Source: Gracilaria gracilis (lineage: Eukaryota > Rhodophyta > Florideophyceae > Gracilariales > Gracilariaceae). From it: a stretch of DNA of 64,000 bases. The stretch covers positions 293,758 through 357,757 of the forward strand of contig JARGSG010000074.1 of assembly GCA_030374805.1 (NCBI GenBank). The letters run 5' to 3'. A model generated the notes under the pieces. It made no database searches and was not told the DNA's origin. It saw nothing but the letters and a program-made list of their open reading frames with translations. Below are positions 12,300-24,002 of this stretch, piece after piece; position 1 is the first letter of the stretch, and each line of letters begins with the position of its first letter. A program made the translations under genes and the position numbers.

Positions 12300-12760
12300 T
12301 CGGAAGTGCTTGAGCTGGCAGTGATGGTCGAGTACGATTATTTGAGTTGTTCAACTCATGTAAATAATCGGCTTTGGCTCTGATAGCCAGCTCAATCACT
12401 GTTGGACTGTGGTTATTTATTAGACCGACTAGACTAGACTGCCTTAGGTCAAACTATCGGAAGTGGTGGAGCTACCGGTGATGGTGGACTACGATTACAT
12501 GAGTTGTTCAACTCATATAATCGTGTTTAGCCATTACTGATATTTCAATCACTGAAGAAGAACAGTTCCCAATATAGTCACTAGAAGAAGGTCGTGACCA
12601 GTGATGAGATCTTCTTCTCCGCCAACCACATAATGCTCGTGGTTGTGGCAAAGGGTGTATTCATTATCGGTCACGACCTTGGGCGCTATAGGAAAATCTA
12701 CACCATATAAAGTTAGAGAAGGTAGTCGATAGAACTACCTTCTTCGATTTGATAGGATGT
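12300..12760. repeat. Cluster of foldback hairpins
   Basis: Several adjacent palindromic structures follow each other. Two share a core reading GAGTTGTTCAACTC (near 12343 and 12502), flanked by longer arms ending in CGATTA and TAATCG. A third lies between two GGTCGTGACC-type ends (12587-12685). A short one, GTAGTCGATAGAACTAC, is at 12723-12739. No gene overlaps them. Confidence 0.6.
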
Positions 12761-13017
12761 AAAGTTTCTGATATAGCGCATATTCCGCGAGATCGATGTG
12801 ATGTATTATTTGTTTTGCTTTATACATGACCAACAAGCTGCGAACTACTTCTATTCTAAACTGTTCTCCGTGCTTATGAAGAGCAATTTTTTTTGCTTTC
12901 CAACAAACTCACCGAACGACAGTCACAGGATTTGACGCCCTTACGTCCTCCCCGTCATTATAAGAAGATGCCGGGCTTTAAATATTCGTAAAACAATCAT
13001 AAGTGAAAAACGTCGTC

Positions 13018-13620
13018 GACAGCGGTCAGAGGTGTCGCCTGGCTTGATCGGCCACGGCGCGTGGACAGCGGTCCGGGGTGGAGTGGCGCTTCATCACGGC
13101 ACAGATGAAGCGCCACTCCACCGCGGACCGCTGTCCGAAAAATTTAATTTTATTTCGTGTGGACAGCGGTCCGGGGTGTCGTCCAGCTTCATCAGCCACG
13201 GCGCGTTGACAGCGGTCTGAGGTGGAGTGGCGCTTCATCAGTGCCGTGATGAAGAGCCACTCCACTCCGGACCGCTGTCCGAAAAATTAAATTTTATTTC
13301 GTGTGGACAGCGGTCCGGGGTGTCGGCCAGCTCCATCAGCTATGGCGCGTGGACAGCGTTCCAGGGTGTCGTCCAGCTTCATCAGCGACTGCGCATGGAC
13401 AGCGGTCCGGGGTGGAGTGGCGCTTCATCACGGCACTGATTGAGCGCCACTCCACGCCGGACCGCTGTGTGAAAAATTAAATTTTTTTGCCGTGGACAGC
13501 CGTCCGGGGTGTCGTCCAATCTCTTCCGCCACAGCAGGTGGACAGCTGTCCGAGGTGTCGTCCAATTTCATCGGCCACTGCGCCTGGACCGCTGTCCATG
13601 CCGAAAACTTAACGGACACA
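13018..13620. repeat. Array of 140-190-bp units, most carrying a long hairpin
   Basis: Diverged units are joined head to tail. Most have an arm that begins GGACAGCGGTCCGGGGTGGA and runs into GTGGCGCTTCATCA. The complementary arm is GATGAAGCGCCACTCCAC and ends in GGACCGCTGTCC. A constant AT-rich tail, GAAAAATTAAATTTTATTTC, follows, and then the next unit starts. Partial units without the hairpin lie between (GGTGTCGTCCAGCTTCATCA type). The array ends just before the ParB-like ORF and overlaps the open extension of its frame. Confidence 0.8.
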
Positions 13621-13719
13621 ATTCACTTTTTGGTCAAAGAATCGGCTGAGCATTCCTCTAAAACCGCCAAACTCCAGTCTCTACCAACGAGAAGAGGAGG
13701 ACGAGAAGGTTCTAAAGGG

Positions 13720-16700
13720 ATGAAGATACCGGTGGGAGCAATTGAGAGGGTTAACATCGTGAATGACTCCGATGACGATGTTTTGGAGGTTATTGGGACT
13801 ACTAAGGCTTCTCTGGGTGTACCTAAGGGGGATTTGTTCGATGAAGGAGATAGAGTTCCGTCGGATGAGGTGGACACCACGCTGCCGCTACCGAAGATAT
13901 CCCTCGCCGACTATGTGCAGCAGCGGTTGACGAAGGATATCGAGATGATTGAAATCCCGAAGAAGACGGTTCGCAGTGTGAACCTGGCTCACAAGGAGGC
14001 CACGAAGATGAAGTGCCGCAACTTTGGTTGGCTTCCCTCCGCCGCTTCGATTGCCGTTACACTTGTAGGCGACTTGGATGTGAGTGACATCGTTGACGGG
14101 AGACTTGTGCTGCCTGTAACACTTATAGACGGATATCACCGATTTCTTGTGTTACAGGACCTGCGTGAGGAAGGAGGGAGGCGGGAGGATATAGTGAAGT
14201 CTCTGGATGTTGTGTCATGGAGGAGGAAGGATGGTAATCCGATGGTCATGAATGAAGTGCTAGGACTTAGCAATCTCCTGAACGAGATGAGCTCCAATGT
14301 TCTGAAGATGTCTTTCGCAGACGAGCTTCACAGCACGGTGTCCTTCGTTGAAAACATCATTGACGAAGGAGGAGTGGATGTGAGGAAGGTGACGCGGAAA
14401 CAGATAGCGGGCGCGTTGAAAAGAAGTGGGGTTATCGGGGACTAGAGTATGTGTCACTGGAATCGCTTTGCAGCATTGGCTCTGAAGTTTGTGCAAAGCG
14501 AGAGGCTTCTCCAATTCTTTGAGAAGGTGTATGAGGAGGGGCCGCCGCTGACGCTCACATATGTGTCCAGTGACCTCCTTATGGGACTCGCAGATGGGGA
14601 ATTCCGTTTCGTCCTCCGTTGCTTGCGATGGCATGTGCGACTGAGAATGTTCTCTGTAGGGAGGACGGGCCGTTTTGAGGATATGAGGAAGCACTTCTTT
14701 CAGTGTGCAATTGGTATTTTGAAGCTTTGCAACATGAATGCCAAGAGGAAGAATATGACAGTTGAGGATGTGATGCAGACGGTTCTCAAGATTGGAGGAA
14801 AGGGGGTATCTGTCTTGGAATATCTCGGGAAGCAAAGAGCCAAAATAGAGCTCGCGGGAGCAATGCGTTTATGGAACGGGATGGTGTCTAGGAGTGTGAA
14901 GACTGCAGGTAACGAGCTAGAACAACACTTTAAAGTACTGCTGCGAAGTTCAAAGGAGGAGGAGGTTGTAGAGGAGGTTATTGAGGAGGTTGTGGAACCG
15001 GAGAGGACGGCCAGGGCTCCATCTGCTGAGGTGGAGAACGATCCCATGGTGGTGGAAAGCCCTGAACCGGAACCACCGGTGTTCAGACGTAGCACAAAAC
15101 GTAAGGTGGTTTCGGGTCGCTTGAGAGAAGAGGAGGTTGGACGGGTTGTGGGGAAGAAGAGGAAAACGAGGAAGAGAACTTCTGTGGTGGCTAATGACGA
15201 CTAGGATGAAGATGATGTGCAACCTGCCCCGAAGCGAAGAAGGAAGGGTACGGTGAACACATTTTCTGTGGGCATACCTTTGGAGGTTGTTAACCTGTTC
15301 AGGAAAATGACGAGGACTGCATTGAAGAAGTTCTTTAAGGAGCAGAAAATCAATGTGATGTCGTCCAGTGAGGGCGAGGAGGAGATTGATGGTGGTGAAA
15401 AGGATAGTGGATTTGTTGGGGATGAACCGGAGGGAAAGGGGAAGGAGGAATGTGTAGCTTTGAGGATAACAATCCGAATGTTCTCCCAAAGGGGATGAAG
15501 ACAGCTGGGGAGTACACCGGGAGATCGTGGGCGAATATGGTGAGTGCACTGCCGAGTGAGAGGACGGGAGGGAAGAATGCTATGAAACACCAGCACCCGA
15601 GGATGGATATGCTTCACCTACGAAAGCAGCATAGGGCGGGGTGTTTAACGGTGGAGGATTTGAGGGCGGTGCACCATGCGGTGCACTGGCATGCAGCCCG
15701 GAATGTGCACAAGGAACTGGGGACTACGAAGGAACCAGTTCTTGGGGTGAAGCTCCCGTTGAAGGGTAAGCCGAAAGAGGAGGAAGAGGCTCTTTCGATG
15801 GTGGCGATGGAGAGGGATGACCTCGCGCGAGAGTATTTTGCCGCGAAGAGAATGGAGTTGATGGAGAGAAGATTCTGTGTGCTGGGAGAATTTGGAAGTG
15901 ACGAAGGCATGTCAGTTGAGGCGAAGTAGAGGGGAATGGTGTTGGATGAAGATGTGACAGAGAATATTTTGGAGTCCTTTCACAAGGATTTCTTGGAACA
16001 GCCAGACCATAAGTTAGAGGAGAACCGCAAGAGATGGAACCCTATCATCCATGCCGGAGATTGGAAGGACGCCGGGGATAGGATGCAGGGCATTGGGCGA
16101 TAACCATGAAGAAGGGGATTGTGGATTACATGGAATCGGATGAGAAGAATGTGATGATGGTGAGAAAGAGGGCGTTATGGTATGCTGGGTTTGGGCAGAT
16201 AGCAGCCGCTCTTCGTCTGTGTAACAAAAATAGGTCTAAGAAGAGGATGCATGTGCCGGAAACTGGAGGAAGTGTGTTGTGTACGGGGGAGGGATGCCTG
16301 AGGCAGGTGTTGCCCACCGATTTCTGAGGGTTGACGAATGTGGAGAAAAACAATGGGGAGATTCCAGGATTCTTCATGATGGCCTCCGGGGGGGACTCTT
16401 TTATGATATGGGTATGTGAGAGGTCACATAATATGTATGTGACGGATGAAAAGAGTTTGAAGAGGCTGTCTCGTACGATGGTTGTGAAGAAGTTCAGGGT
16501 TCCACCGTACTCCATGTTGATTGGAAGGGGAGATGTGTTTCATGCTGGGGCTGGGTACATGGATGCGCTGGTGAAAGAGAATTGTGTACGGTATCATATG
16601 TACTTTGTGCCCGAGGGATACAAGCTCCCTGATGCGGTGCACAGGCAGCCTGCTTTTCGGCCCAAATTCTTAGATGAGAAATTTGGACTCGGGGAAGACC

Positions 16701-16876
16701 CAAACGACCAGCTAAACGAGAAGGAAAGTTCTGTGAGCACCTTTGAAATGGAGGAAGAGGAAGTTGGAGAGGAAGACTACGAAGAGGAAGATGACAAAGT
16801 ACAAGGTCACAAGGCGGATAACACGGATAGGGACTACGAGGAGGGACTGATGATAATGGATTATGAGGAGGACTAG
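13720..16876 (+). pseudogene. Broken large ORF: ParB-like region plus 2OG-oxygenase/cupin-like domain
   Basis: A protein of roughly 1,050 codons can be followed through in-frame TAG stops at 14443, 15202 and 15927, a frameshift near 15450-15460, another near 16090-16105, and a TGA at 16325. The first part (about 13720-14445) has an acidic leader and a domain whose LIDGYHRF motif resembles the DGxHR core of ParB-like/sulfiredoxin-fold proteins. A helical region and a Lys/Glu-rich linker with basic patches follow. The last part (about 16340-16700) has WVCERSH, then GRGDVFHAGAGY and RYHMYF. That pattern resembles a double-stranded beta-helix of the 2-oxoglutarate oxygenase or cupin type. An acidic tail ends at a TAG. 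Domain calls rest on motifs only. The plus strand is strikingly G-rich. It may be the main gene of an unrecognised mobile element or a host gene copy. Confidence 0.5.
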
Positions 16877-17079
16877 ATAAAACATGTAGGGTGTGTAGTT
16901 TTATGTGTGTGAGAGCGAGGTGACTTGACTAGTACTGAGAAATGAACGAATGTTTTGATATAATGTGAGCATAAAAGGATTGCTGAAGAAAGAAAATGAG
17001 TTACAAAGCGTGGGATAAGGAGAGAGAGTATTGTGCGAAGATATCTTTTTTACAAAATGAAACCAAAGTAGTACTGGTA

Positions 17080-17913
17080 CTAAAAGAGTATGTGTTTTCT
17101 AAGGACATTGACATAGTTGGTGTGAAAAGGGGCAGGGTCAGCCAAGCCCGCTCTCTTGGTATCCTCGGAGGAAAGGTAGAAGTAAGCATTTCTGAATTCT
17201 TACTCAGAGAATGAGGCGTGGAAGGAGGTAAGAGTGCTGCCGTAGGCGAGGAGGGATTGTACTGTGGAGGGGATATTGTAGGAGATAGCTGTGTAGGAGG
17301 AGACTATGCCGAGTAGTTCCTTCAGTATCGTTGAGACTATGGTATTGTAGTGGGTGGCCACGTCATGCATGGTAATAAAGCCGTGGGAGGAACCAACTAG
17401 GTTGAATGAAGAGATCCAGGCGAGCTTTTCGTAGTAGGATTTAGAGAAGGCGTCTTCGTCAACGATATTGCAATTGAGACCTGCGTTAAAGAAGCGTTGT
17501 GCTAGTGCGAAAGCCCATTTTCCGGTGACAGTTGTGAGGCCGTTGGGAGTAAGAGGGGTGACGCCATCTTGTGGAGGTGCAGCGAGAGTGGGTACGGCGA
17601 TGTAAAGAACTGCTCGTGTGGTGTGATGAAGACCATTTTTTGAAAGAATGGGAAGAAGGTGGCCGTTCTGAATGAAGACCAAGTCTTGTCTGCGAGATGG
17701 AGGGCAGGAGCGAATTAATGTTTCCAACAAGTTGCTCCTGCCGCAGAAGAAAAAGGGACCTTGCGGAATGCTGTGTGCGGCTATGAAATCTTGGAGTGAA
17801 AGAATGGTATCTTGAGGGGTACCGTGGTCGTAAAGCATGGAGCCAATGCGGCCTCTGCATACAACAATAGCTGGGGTGTGGGAGGAGCGGAGAGAAGAGG
17901 AAGGCGAGGTCAT
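17080..17913 (-). pseudogene. Ketopantoate-reductase-like (PanE/ApbA) gene with one in-frame stop
   Basis: The minus frame encodes about 277 residues. The N-terminus has a degenerate dinucleotide-binding motif (CRGRIGSM, residues about 19-26). The middle has DLVFIQNGHLLP and TGKWAFALAQRF, and near residue 165 is the KSYYEKLAWISSF block. These match the layout of 6-phosphogluconate-type reductases of the PanE family. One TAA at 17200-17202 interrupts the frame after FHASFSE. The same frame then continues for 39 codons with conserved-looking residues (FRNAYFYLS) to a TAG at 17080-17082. So this is a full-length copy with a single nonsense change, explicable as CAA to TAA. PanE-like proteins reduce 2-oxo acids with NADPH, but the substrate here is unknown. 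It lies between two broken plus-strand ORFs. Confidence 0.65.
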
Positions 17914-18419
17914 TATGTCGAATTTGTTGGATGCTGTGAGGATATATTGTGCTACAGGAGAGGAAGGGAGAGATGCTTAAGTAGAGAATGGCGTTGCCGA
18001 TTTATACATCGATAAAGTGGTTTCAGAGGAAAAGATAGTTTTTATGACTAAGTAGTTGAAAAAATGAGGTAGGAGGGTATGAAAGGATTAGGACTGATGA
18101 ATGTGTTTATGAAAGAGATGTGTCGAAATGAAGTATAAAGGGGAAGATATAATGGTAAGGAGTTAAGGAACGGGCGCTGTGGATTGGTTTTTTGGGATGG
18201 TACTGAAAGGAAAAAACGAAAATATGGAAATATCTGGGAGAAATGGAGTTCTTGGGGAATGGCGGGAAATTGAGGTATATAAAATTGTGATAAAAATAGG
18301 CCTGCAGGGTAGAGGGGTGTGTGACCACGAGTTTAACGGCTGTGATCAGGGGTGGAAAGGACGAGAGTTGTTGTAAGTCGCTTAGGTCTGTTCAAGTCGT
18401 TTATCGCCGGACGCCGTCT

Positions 18420-19385
18420 TTTCTCGGGATGTCGAATGGATACGTTGGTGACGAAGAGCTAATGGCTCTGCTGCATAGAACGGAAGTGCCAGAGACGCGG
18501 CCGCGGAAGGAGGGAGGGGGTACTGAGGGGGTTTGTGTGAGTCAGAGGGTTTGTAATGGGGATGGAGGAGGCGGTGGAGGTTAAGGGGAATGGGGATGGA
18601 GGAGGAAGACCGGAGAGAAGGTTTATGGGGGAGATGGAGGAACGGGTGAGGACGCTTGGGGAGAGTTTGAAGGAGCACTTCGCCGACATGCTGTCGGAGA
18701 TGGTGGCAGCCATCGGAGGGGTGGTGCTGAGTGTGTCGGAGGTTGGGGTGCCGATGGAATTGATTTCGACGATTCGGAAGAGGATGAAGGTGACTGGGGT
18801 GGGGGCTGTGGGACATGTGAATGGGATGTTGGAGTGCGTGGGGAGGGAGATGCGGAGGCTGCGAAAGGAGAAAATGGGGCTGAAGGGTAGGGTTGAAGTG
18901 TTGGAGAAGCAAGTGGGACAGGTGGAGAAGGCGTGCAAATTGCTGATGGAGTTGAAGGAAATGGTGAGGGGAGGGGGAGTAGGGGGGGAGAGGAAGCAGG
19001 TAAAGGGTCGCCTGTGACGCCTGGTTCTCGGGGTGGGCGGGGGAGCGTGAGGGAGAGGGGGGGAGAAGAGAAGGGAAAAGAACGTGTGGGGAATTGACTG
19101 AAGAAGAGGAGGAAGGGTGGGGTGATGCTGGACGAGGATGGGAAGGTCTTTATGCCACCGCAGCTGCTGGATGGCGTGCCGTTAGTGGGTTTCGGGAGTG
19201 CGGCGGCGGCTGCGAGAACGGCGGAGCGTATATTGGAAGAGCAGGAGGAGAAGAGGCTCGGAGGGGTTGGAAGCCGCTGTGGGGCTAGGAGGGTGTACCA
19301 GAATGGAGAGAGTTGTCCGTTGGACCTCTTCAACTTCACGTTTAGGGAAACTGAGATTCAGGACCCGAATGCCGAGTTGGAGTAA
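18420..19385 (+). pseudogene. Broken coiled-coil ORF, unknown
   Basis: Three frames join into one plausible protein. Residues from about 18429 lead into 18556-19017, which is a Leu/Glu/Lys/Arg-rich coiled coil (ESLKEHFADML, RVEVLEKQVGQVEKACKLL). After a frameshift near 19005 and a TGA near 19094, the stretch 19100-19385 gives a C-terminal part with MPPQLLDGVPLVGFG and CPLDLFNF. The base composition is the same G-rich plus strand as the ParB-like ORF upstream, so both may belong to one element. I do not recognise the family. Confidence 0.35.
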
Positions 19386-19474
19386 AGCAGCGCTGGTGAC
19401 CCGAGAGTAAATTTTTTGAGTGATTTTGACGACCCCGACGAATGTGAGGTGACGGGCAGTGGCGCACGAACTGC

Positions 19475-19650
19475 AAACTAGCATGCAACTTCAACAAATA
19501 GAGTTCAACTGCGGCACGTGGAAATGCGATTTCCAAAAAAAATTTTTTGCGTTGCCAACTAGCGCAATCTGCGAAACTGCTAGTTTTTTCGGACTTTTAT
19601 TTTCATAACTAGCGATCTAGCATACTAAACTAGCATTCCGAGAGCACCGA
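19475..19650. repeat. Cluster of AACTAGC heptamers
   Basis: AACTAGC or its complement recurs at about 19476, 19557, 19580, 19608 and 19627 in an otherwise AT-rich, gene-free stretch. Repeated short words like this are typical of subterminal transposase-binding sites, but no matching partner end is visible. Confidence 0.45.
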
Positions 19651-19699
19651 CGTAACGTTCGCCCGCAAATGTACTGCTAAATAGAAGACTCCCTTCGCT

Positions 19700-20717
19700 C
19701 GGCATTATTCCAAAGTACTTGGATTATCGTCCAAAGCATAGAGTATACAGTTCATAAGGAAACGAACAGATGCGAATTTCAAATTTGAAACAGAAAACCC
19801 TCGTTGCCGACCAAAGAGACCTCCAGATATTACATAGCGACATGTCGAACAAGCCTGCTTTCCGCTAGCGTCATCAATCGAAAGATTCCCAGCAGAAAGA
19901 CCACTTATAAGTCCAGCATACTGACAGTAATATTCTGTTTCTTGCAGTATATCTTTCTTGAACATCAACAGTGGACGCAGTTAGTACCGTCGTACTTGCA
20001 CCAGTACAACCATTGGATTTGGAAAAATAAGATCCCCGATCCTTACCTCTCGATGATAGAGCGTCTCGAAAGTCAAACTTTGCTGAAAACGTTGTTTGAT
20101 TGTGATGTAACGCACAGAACCTCGTCTCTGAGATATGCTGCAGAATATGTTCTACATCTTCTGAGATAAATTTAGAACGCAGAATAAGCTCCGATCCAGA
20201 ACGCTCTTGCACATCATTCTGTGCAGGGACAATTTGAAATATTCTCATGGTTAAGCGTGGGATGCCATTGGATTGAATTCTGGCTGGAATCTGGCTAGAT
20301 TGTTTTCTATTGTCCAAAAACTTGCAGATGTGACAAAATGTGAGAGGCTCTTAATATTTTTGGCTGTAATCTTTGCGTCCATGCTTTAAAAGCAGGTTGT
20401 GACCGTTGACCATAATGTTTTGGATCTGTAAGAGCACACCATGCGGTAGATTTTGACCAGCACTCAGCACAAAGTAAAATGAATGCAGACCTTTTTCCAA
20501 TAAAAGGATGTCCAAGCGGATTTTTGTTGACGGTTGCTGCAGTTTGAAGTTGTTTTTCTGTTAGGTAGACGTATTTGGTCGTTCTCTTTGGAGAAAAGGA
20601 CTGACACGCAGAACATAAGTGGTCCTGGAGAGAGAAAACGGGATCGGCTGTTACGAACTTTTCATAATGTGGGTTCCTGAGAGCTACTCCGCGGTTTGCG
20701 AGCCAGGTCACTCGCAC
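19700..20717 (-). pseudogene. Decayed ORF with Cys pairs, unknown
   Basis: Minus frames at 20307-20717, 19874-20317 and 19705-19968 follow each other with frame changes. The first has LCSACQSFS and LLCAECWSKS, two CxxC pairs about 50 residues apart that could bind zinc, within a Lys-rich, helical context. The rest has no motif I know. It lies next to the gypsy element but outside its long terminal repeat and target duplication, so it predates that insertion. Confidence 0.3.
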
Positions 20718-20856
20718 GAGCAGTTCGGAACTCGACCACGGTGCCGCTTAAGCGGTGGAAAACAGTGTCGCTAGTTCAGCGACTTCAAGATCGTGTGATT
20801 GGTGTAATGGAGATGGAGCAAAGCTCTCAAATCAATGAAATGCAGGGCGTACGAGG

Positions 20857-21170
20857 TGTGTAGGAACGAGGAAGGGGAGGGCCCAAAGAGTTCAATCAGA
20901 CGCCTGCCTTGGGTCTTCTTCATTCACTTTGCCATTCTCGGCTCGTTAAGTAGAGAGTCTGGGGCATACCAGACTCTCCTCAAACGCTTGTTGGGGTCGG
21001 GCTGTTGCGATCGTCACCCACGCACTACCCGCCGCCCACGCAAGTCGCCAGGAGCACAAATCTACTGTAGGCAGCTATCACTTGCCCGCGTCTGCACTAA
21101 CATCAGGGAATCTACTGCCTGATCTGAATGTATACGCAAAACTCTACTAAACAGCGTCCACAGCACGACA
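20857..21170 (-). repeat. 3' LTR of gypsy element 1
   Basis: The 314-bp repeat begins TGTCGTGCTGTGG on the minus strand. It contains a hairpin (AGAGTCTGG and CCAGACTCT arms) and matches 25690-25982 plus 28573-28594 at all but a few positions. A purine-rich tract (GGGGAGTGA, minus) directly precedes it and can serve as the polypurine tract. Confidence 0.9.
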
Positions 21171-21359
21171 TCACTCCCCAGGTCAGTCCTTCTTCGAGCG
21201 TTTACTGCTTCGCGTAGGAAGGGCCAATTTCCATGAGCGGCGGATGACATTGATATCGTTGAAATTTTTGAGAGGTTCCCATCCAGGCGCAACGGCAGAA
21301 TCTTTCCAAGTCTTATGGTAGCTCATTCGTTCGTTCTTCTCTTTCTTATGATCTTTAAT

Positions 21360-23774
21360 TTACTTGACCTCAAACGTGGCGGTTTCGAATGACGCTGAAT
21401 CATTGCCGTTGCGGCTCCCTAACTTTGAGTGATTCGGAGGCACCGTCCTCTTGACATGAACAAGCTCATCCGTCAAAACATAAGCACCTTCGCGGTCTTT
21501 ACGCACAACAGTAAACGGCCCTTCATTTTTTGCGTCCCACTTCGATTCCTTCGTCACATCACGCATCATGACTAGTGCATCACGTGAGAAGGCATCCTCC
21601 GAAATCATGCGGCGATTCTTGACGAAATAGCGAGAATCTTTCTCCTTAACCTTAAGGACCCTGTCCTTGACTGCGGGGAATACAGTATCTCTCGCCTGAT
21701 CTTGACGCTTCTGCCACAGTTGCAGTCTTATTACTGACGTCTGCGCGGTTGAGTCAAACTTCTCAAAGCCATTCATGGTACGTCCAGACATCAAGCAGAA
21801 TGGCGTAGAGGCTGTGAGGGTTGCAACTTTACAGTTGTAAGCTAGCTGAACGTATGGCACAAATTCTTCCCATCTGTGCGTAGCCCCGTCAAGTTCCTTG
21901 AAAAGCATGACCTCGACAGTGCCGTTGACCGTTTCAAGCGCTCCATTCGCACGATGATTGTAAGGAGAGATGGTGGGGTGATTTACTCCATTCAAGGTGG
22001 TCAACTGGGTAAGAAGTTCATTCACAAATTCCGCTCCATTATCAGATTGGGTGATCTTTGATACGCCAAAAATACCCATCACCTCCCATAGGGCGCGTGC
22101 CAATTTCTCCATTTCCTTGCTGTGCAATGGACGCAAAATGGCAAACTTGGTCATGACACAGACGATGGTCAAGAGTGTCGTGTGTCCGCTTTCCGAGACG
22201 GGCAAGGACGTCACCAGGTCTACAGCGATATGGTCCCATGGCAAGTCTGCTACTACAGATTTGAGTGGATGGAATCCCCTCTTCTGGATATTGTAGCGTA
22301 GACAAGGAGTACAAGTACCAGTGACGTTCTTGATATCTTGACGAATGCAGTCCCACCAGTAGCCATCGTTCCATAATTTGCTGAAGACCTCTGTTTCACC
22401 AAAATGTCTAAATGAGTGCGCTTGCTCGACAAGGGAGCGTCGCCTTGCTTCAGTCTTTGGCGCTGTCTTGTCTCGGACGAGCTGTGAGACGGTCAAGCTC
22501 GCCAGTGGGACACTCGGCATCTTGCGGCTGAGTGCGTCCGCCAGATAGTTGTGCGGACCAGGTAGATGCACAATGCAGGAGGAAAATTCAACAATTTGGT
22601 CGAACCATCTGGCTATCATTGGGTTGATAGTGCGTTGAGTGTGAAGGAATTTCAATGCAAGATGCTCTGTGTAGAGCATGAAAACCCTCCCGAGTAGGCA
22701 GCAGCGAAATTTCTTCAAAGCCCAAACGATAGCAAGAAGTTCCTTCTTCGTAGCACTGTAATTCTTCTCGGGCTCTGAGAGTGACCGCGATGCAAAAGCA
22801 ATGAAACGCATTTCTCCTTGTTCGTCTTTCTGTGCCAGTCATGCCCAAATTCCATTTTCTGATGCGTTGGTACCGACAAAAAAATTTCTGTTGTTGACGG
22901 GGTACGACAGCGTTACCTCCTCTGCCATCTGGCTTCTGATGGTCTCGAAGGCCTCAACCATCTCCGGTGACCATTGGAGGGGTTCTCCCTTCTTGCGCAC
23001 GGTTTCGAGCAGTTTCGAGGTGTGAGAGAAGCGAGGGATAAACTGGCCGTAATAATTCGCTGCTCCAAGGAAGCTGAGCAACTGTTTGGTCGTTTGTGGT
23101 CGCTCCCATCCTGTGATGGCCTTGAATTTTGCGGGGCTCTTCCGGAGGCCATTCCCGGTCACCACGAAGCCCAGTACGTGTACCTGGTTTTGTCCAAACC
23201 TGCATTTGTCGGGCCTGATTGGGATTTTCCAGCTTGTGAGCCGGTTGATGACGAACTTCACGTGTTCCAAGTGGTACGCTGAACAGCGGGAGAAGATAAT
23301 TATGTCGTCGATACACACAGTGACAGAGGGAACATCGCTGAAGATCTTGTCCATGAGCTGTTGGAACTTCGGCGACATCGTTTCTATCCCAAATGGGGCA
23401 GCACACATTCTGTAGTGAACCCCCTTACAACGGAAAGCGATGTAGTTTCTATCCTGATCGGGTATAGGGAATGGAAAGTAACCTTCCCTGATGTCCAACG
23501 TGGCGAATACAGCGTCGGGGCCTGTCACAGATCCGACGGCGTCCAAGATGTCTTGCACGCGTGGTAGGGGACAGTCCGAATCAGGTAGACAGGAGTTCAG
23601 GCGTCGAAGGTCAATAAACGGGCGGACATCTACCAGGTTTCCATTGCCATCCTTCTTGGGTACACTCAGAATTGGGAAGGAGTTGGCACACTCAGCCGGC
23701 GCTGGGTCAATGACTTTCGCGGACAACCAGTGAGAGATTTCGGCGGTAACGCGTGCCTCGTCCTTCTTGGACAC
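21360..23774 (-). pseudogene. Gypsy 1 reverse transcriptase, RNase H and integrase
   Basis: The reverse transcriptase (22839-23774) has the palm motif as CIDDIIIF in place of the usual YLDD, after the AAPFGIETMSPKFQQLM block. A TGA at 22839-22841 interrupts the frame between RT and RNase H. The same frame resumes at once (LAQKDEQGEMRF) and runs to a normal stop at 21360. RNase H shows FASRSLSEPEKNYS and ADALSR. The integrase has the HHCC zinc site (FRHFGE, CTPCLRY) and the triad Asp, Asp, Glu in AVDLVTS, QSDNGAEF and NGALETVNG. A GPF/Y-type module (EGPFTVV) follows, and there is no chromodomain. Apart from the one stop the frame is intact, so this copy died recently. Confidence 0.9.
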
Positions 23775-24002
23775 GAAGTTAACGCGAGTTTACATCGGTG
23801 AGGTCACTGTGGGCTTAACGCGTAGTACAGCCAAAGGGTGTGAGCACCTCGCCGACAAGGGTATCCCCTGGTTCCGAACCATAGCTTGCGCTACGTCATG
23901 AGAAAGCTCTTCCGCTGTGCGCGCTTCTTGCTCGTCGTTCTTTCCGTCTGCATGAGTGGGTTCCGGCGTGTGTGGGCGCTCATCGGAAGAGGAGCAGGTG
24001 GC

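Noticed and set aside
17189..17215. A 12-bp intron (GTAAG to CAG) removing the stop in the PanE-like gene
   Set aside because: It is far too short to be spliced, and the frame is already continuous through the stop.
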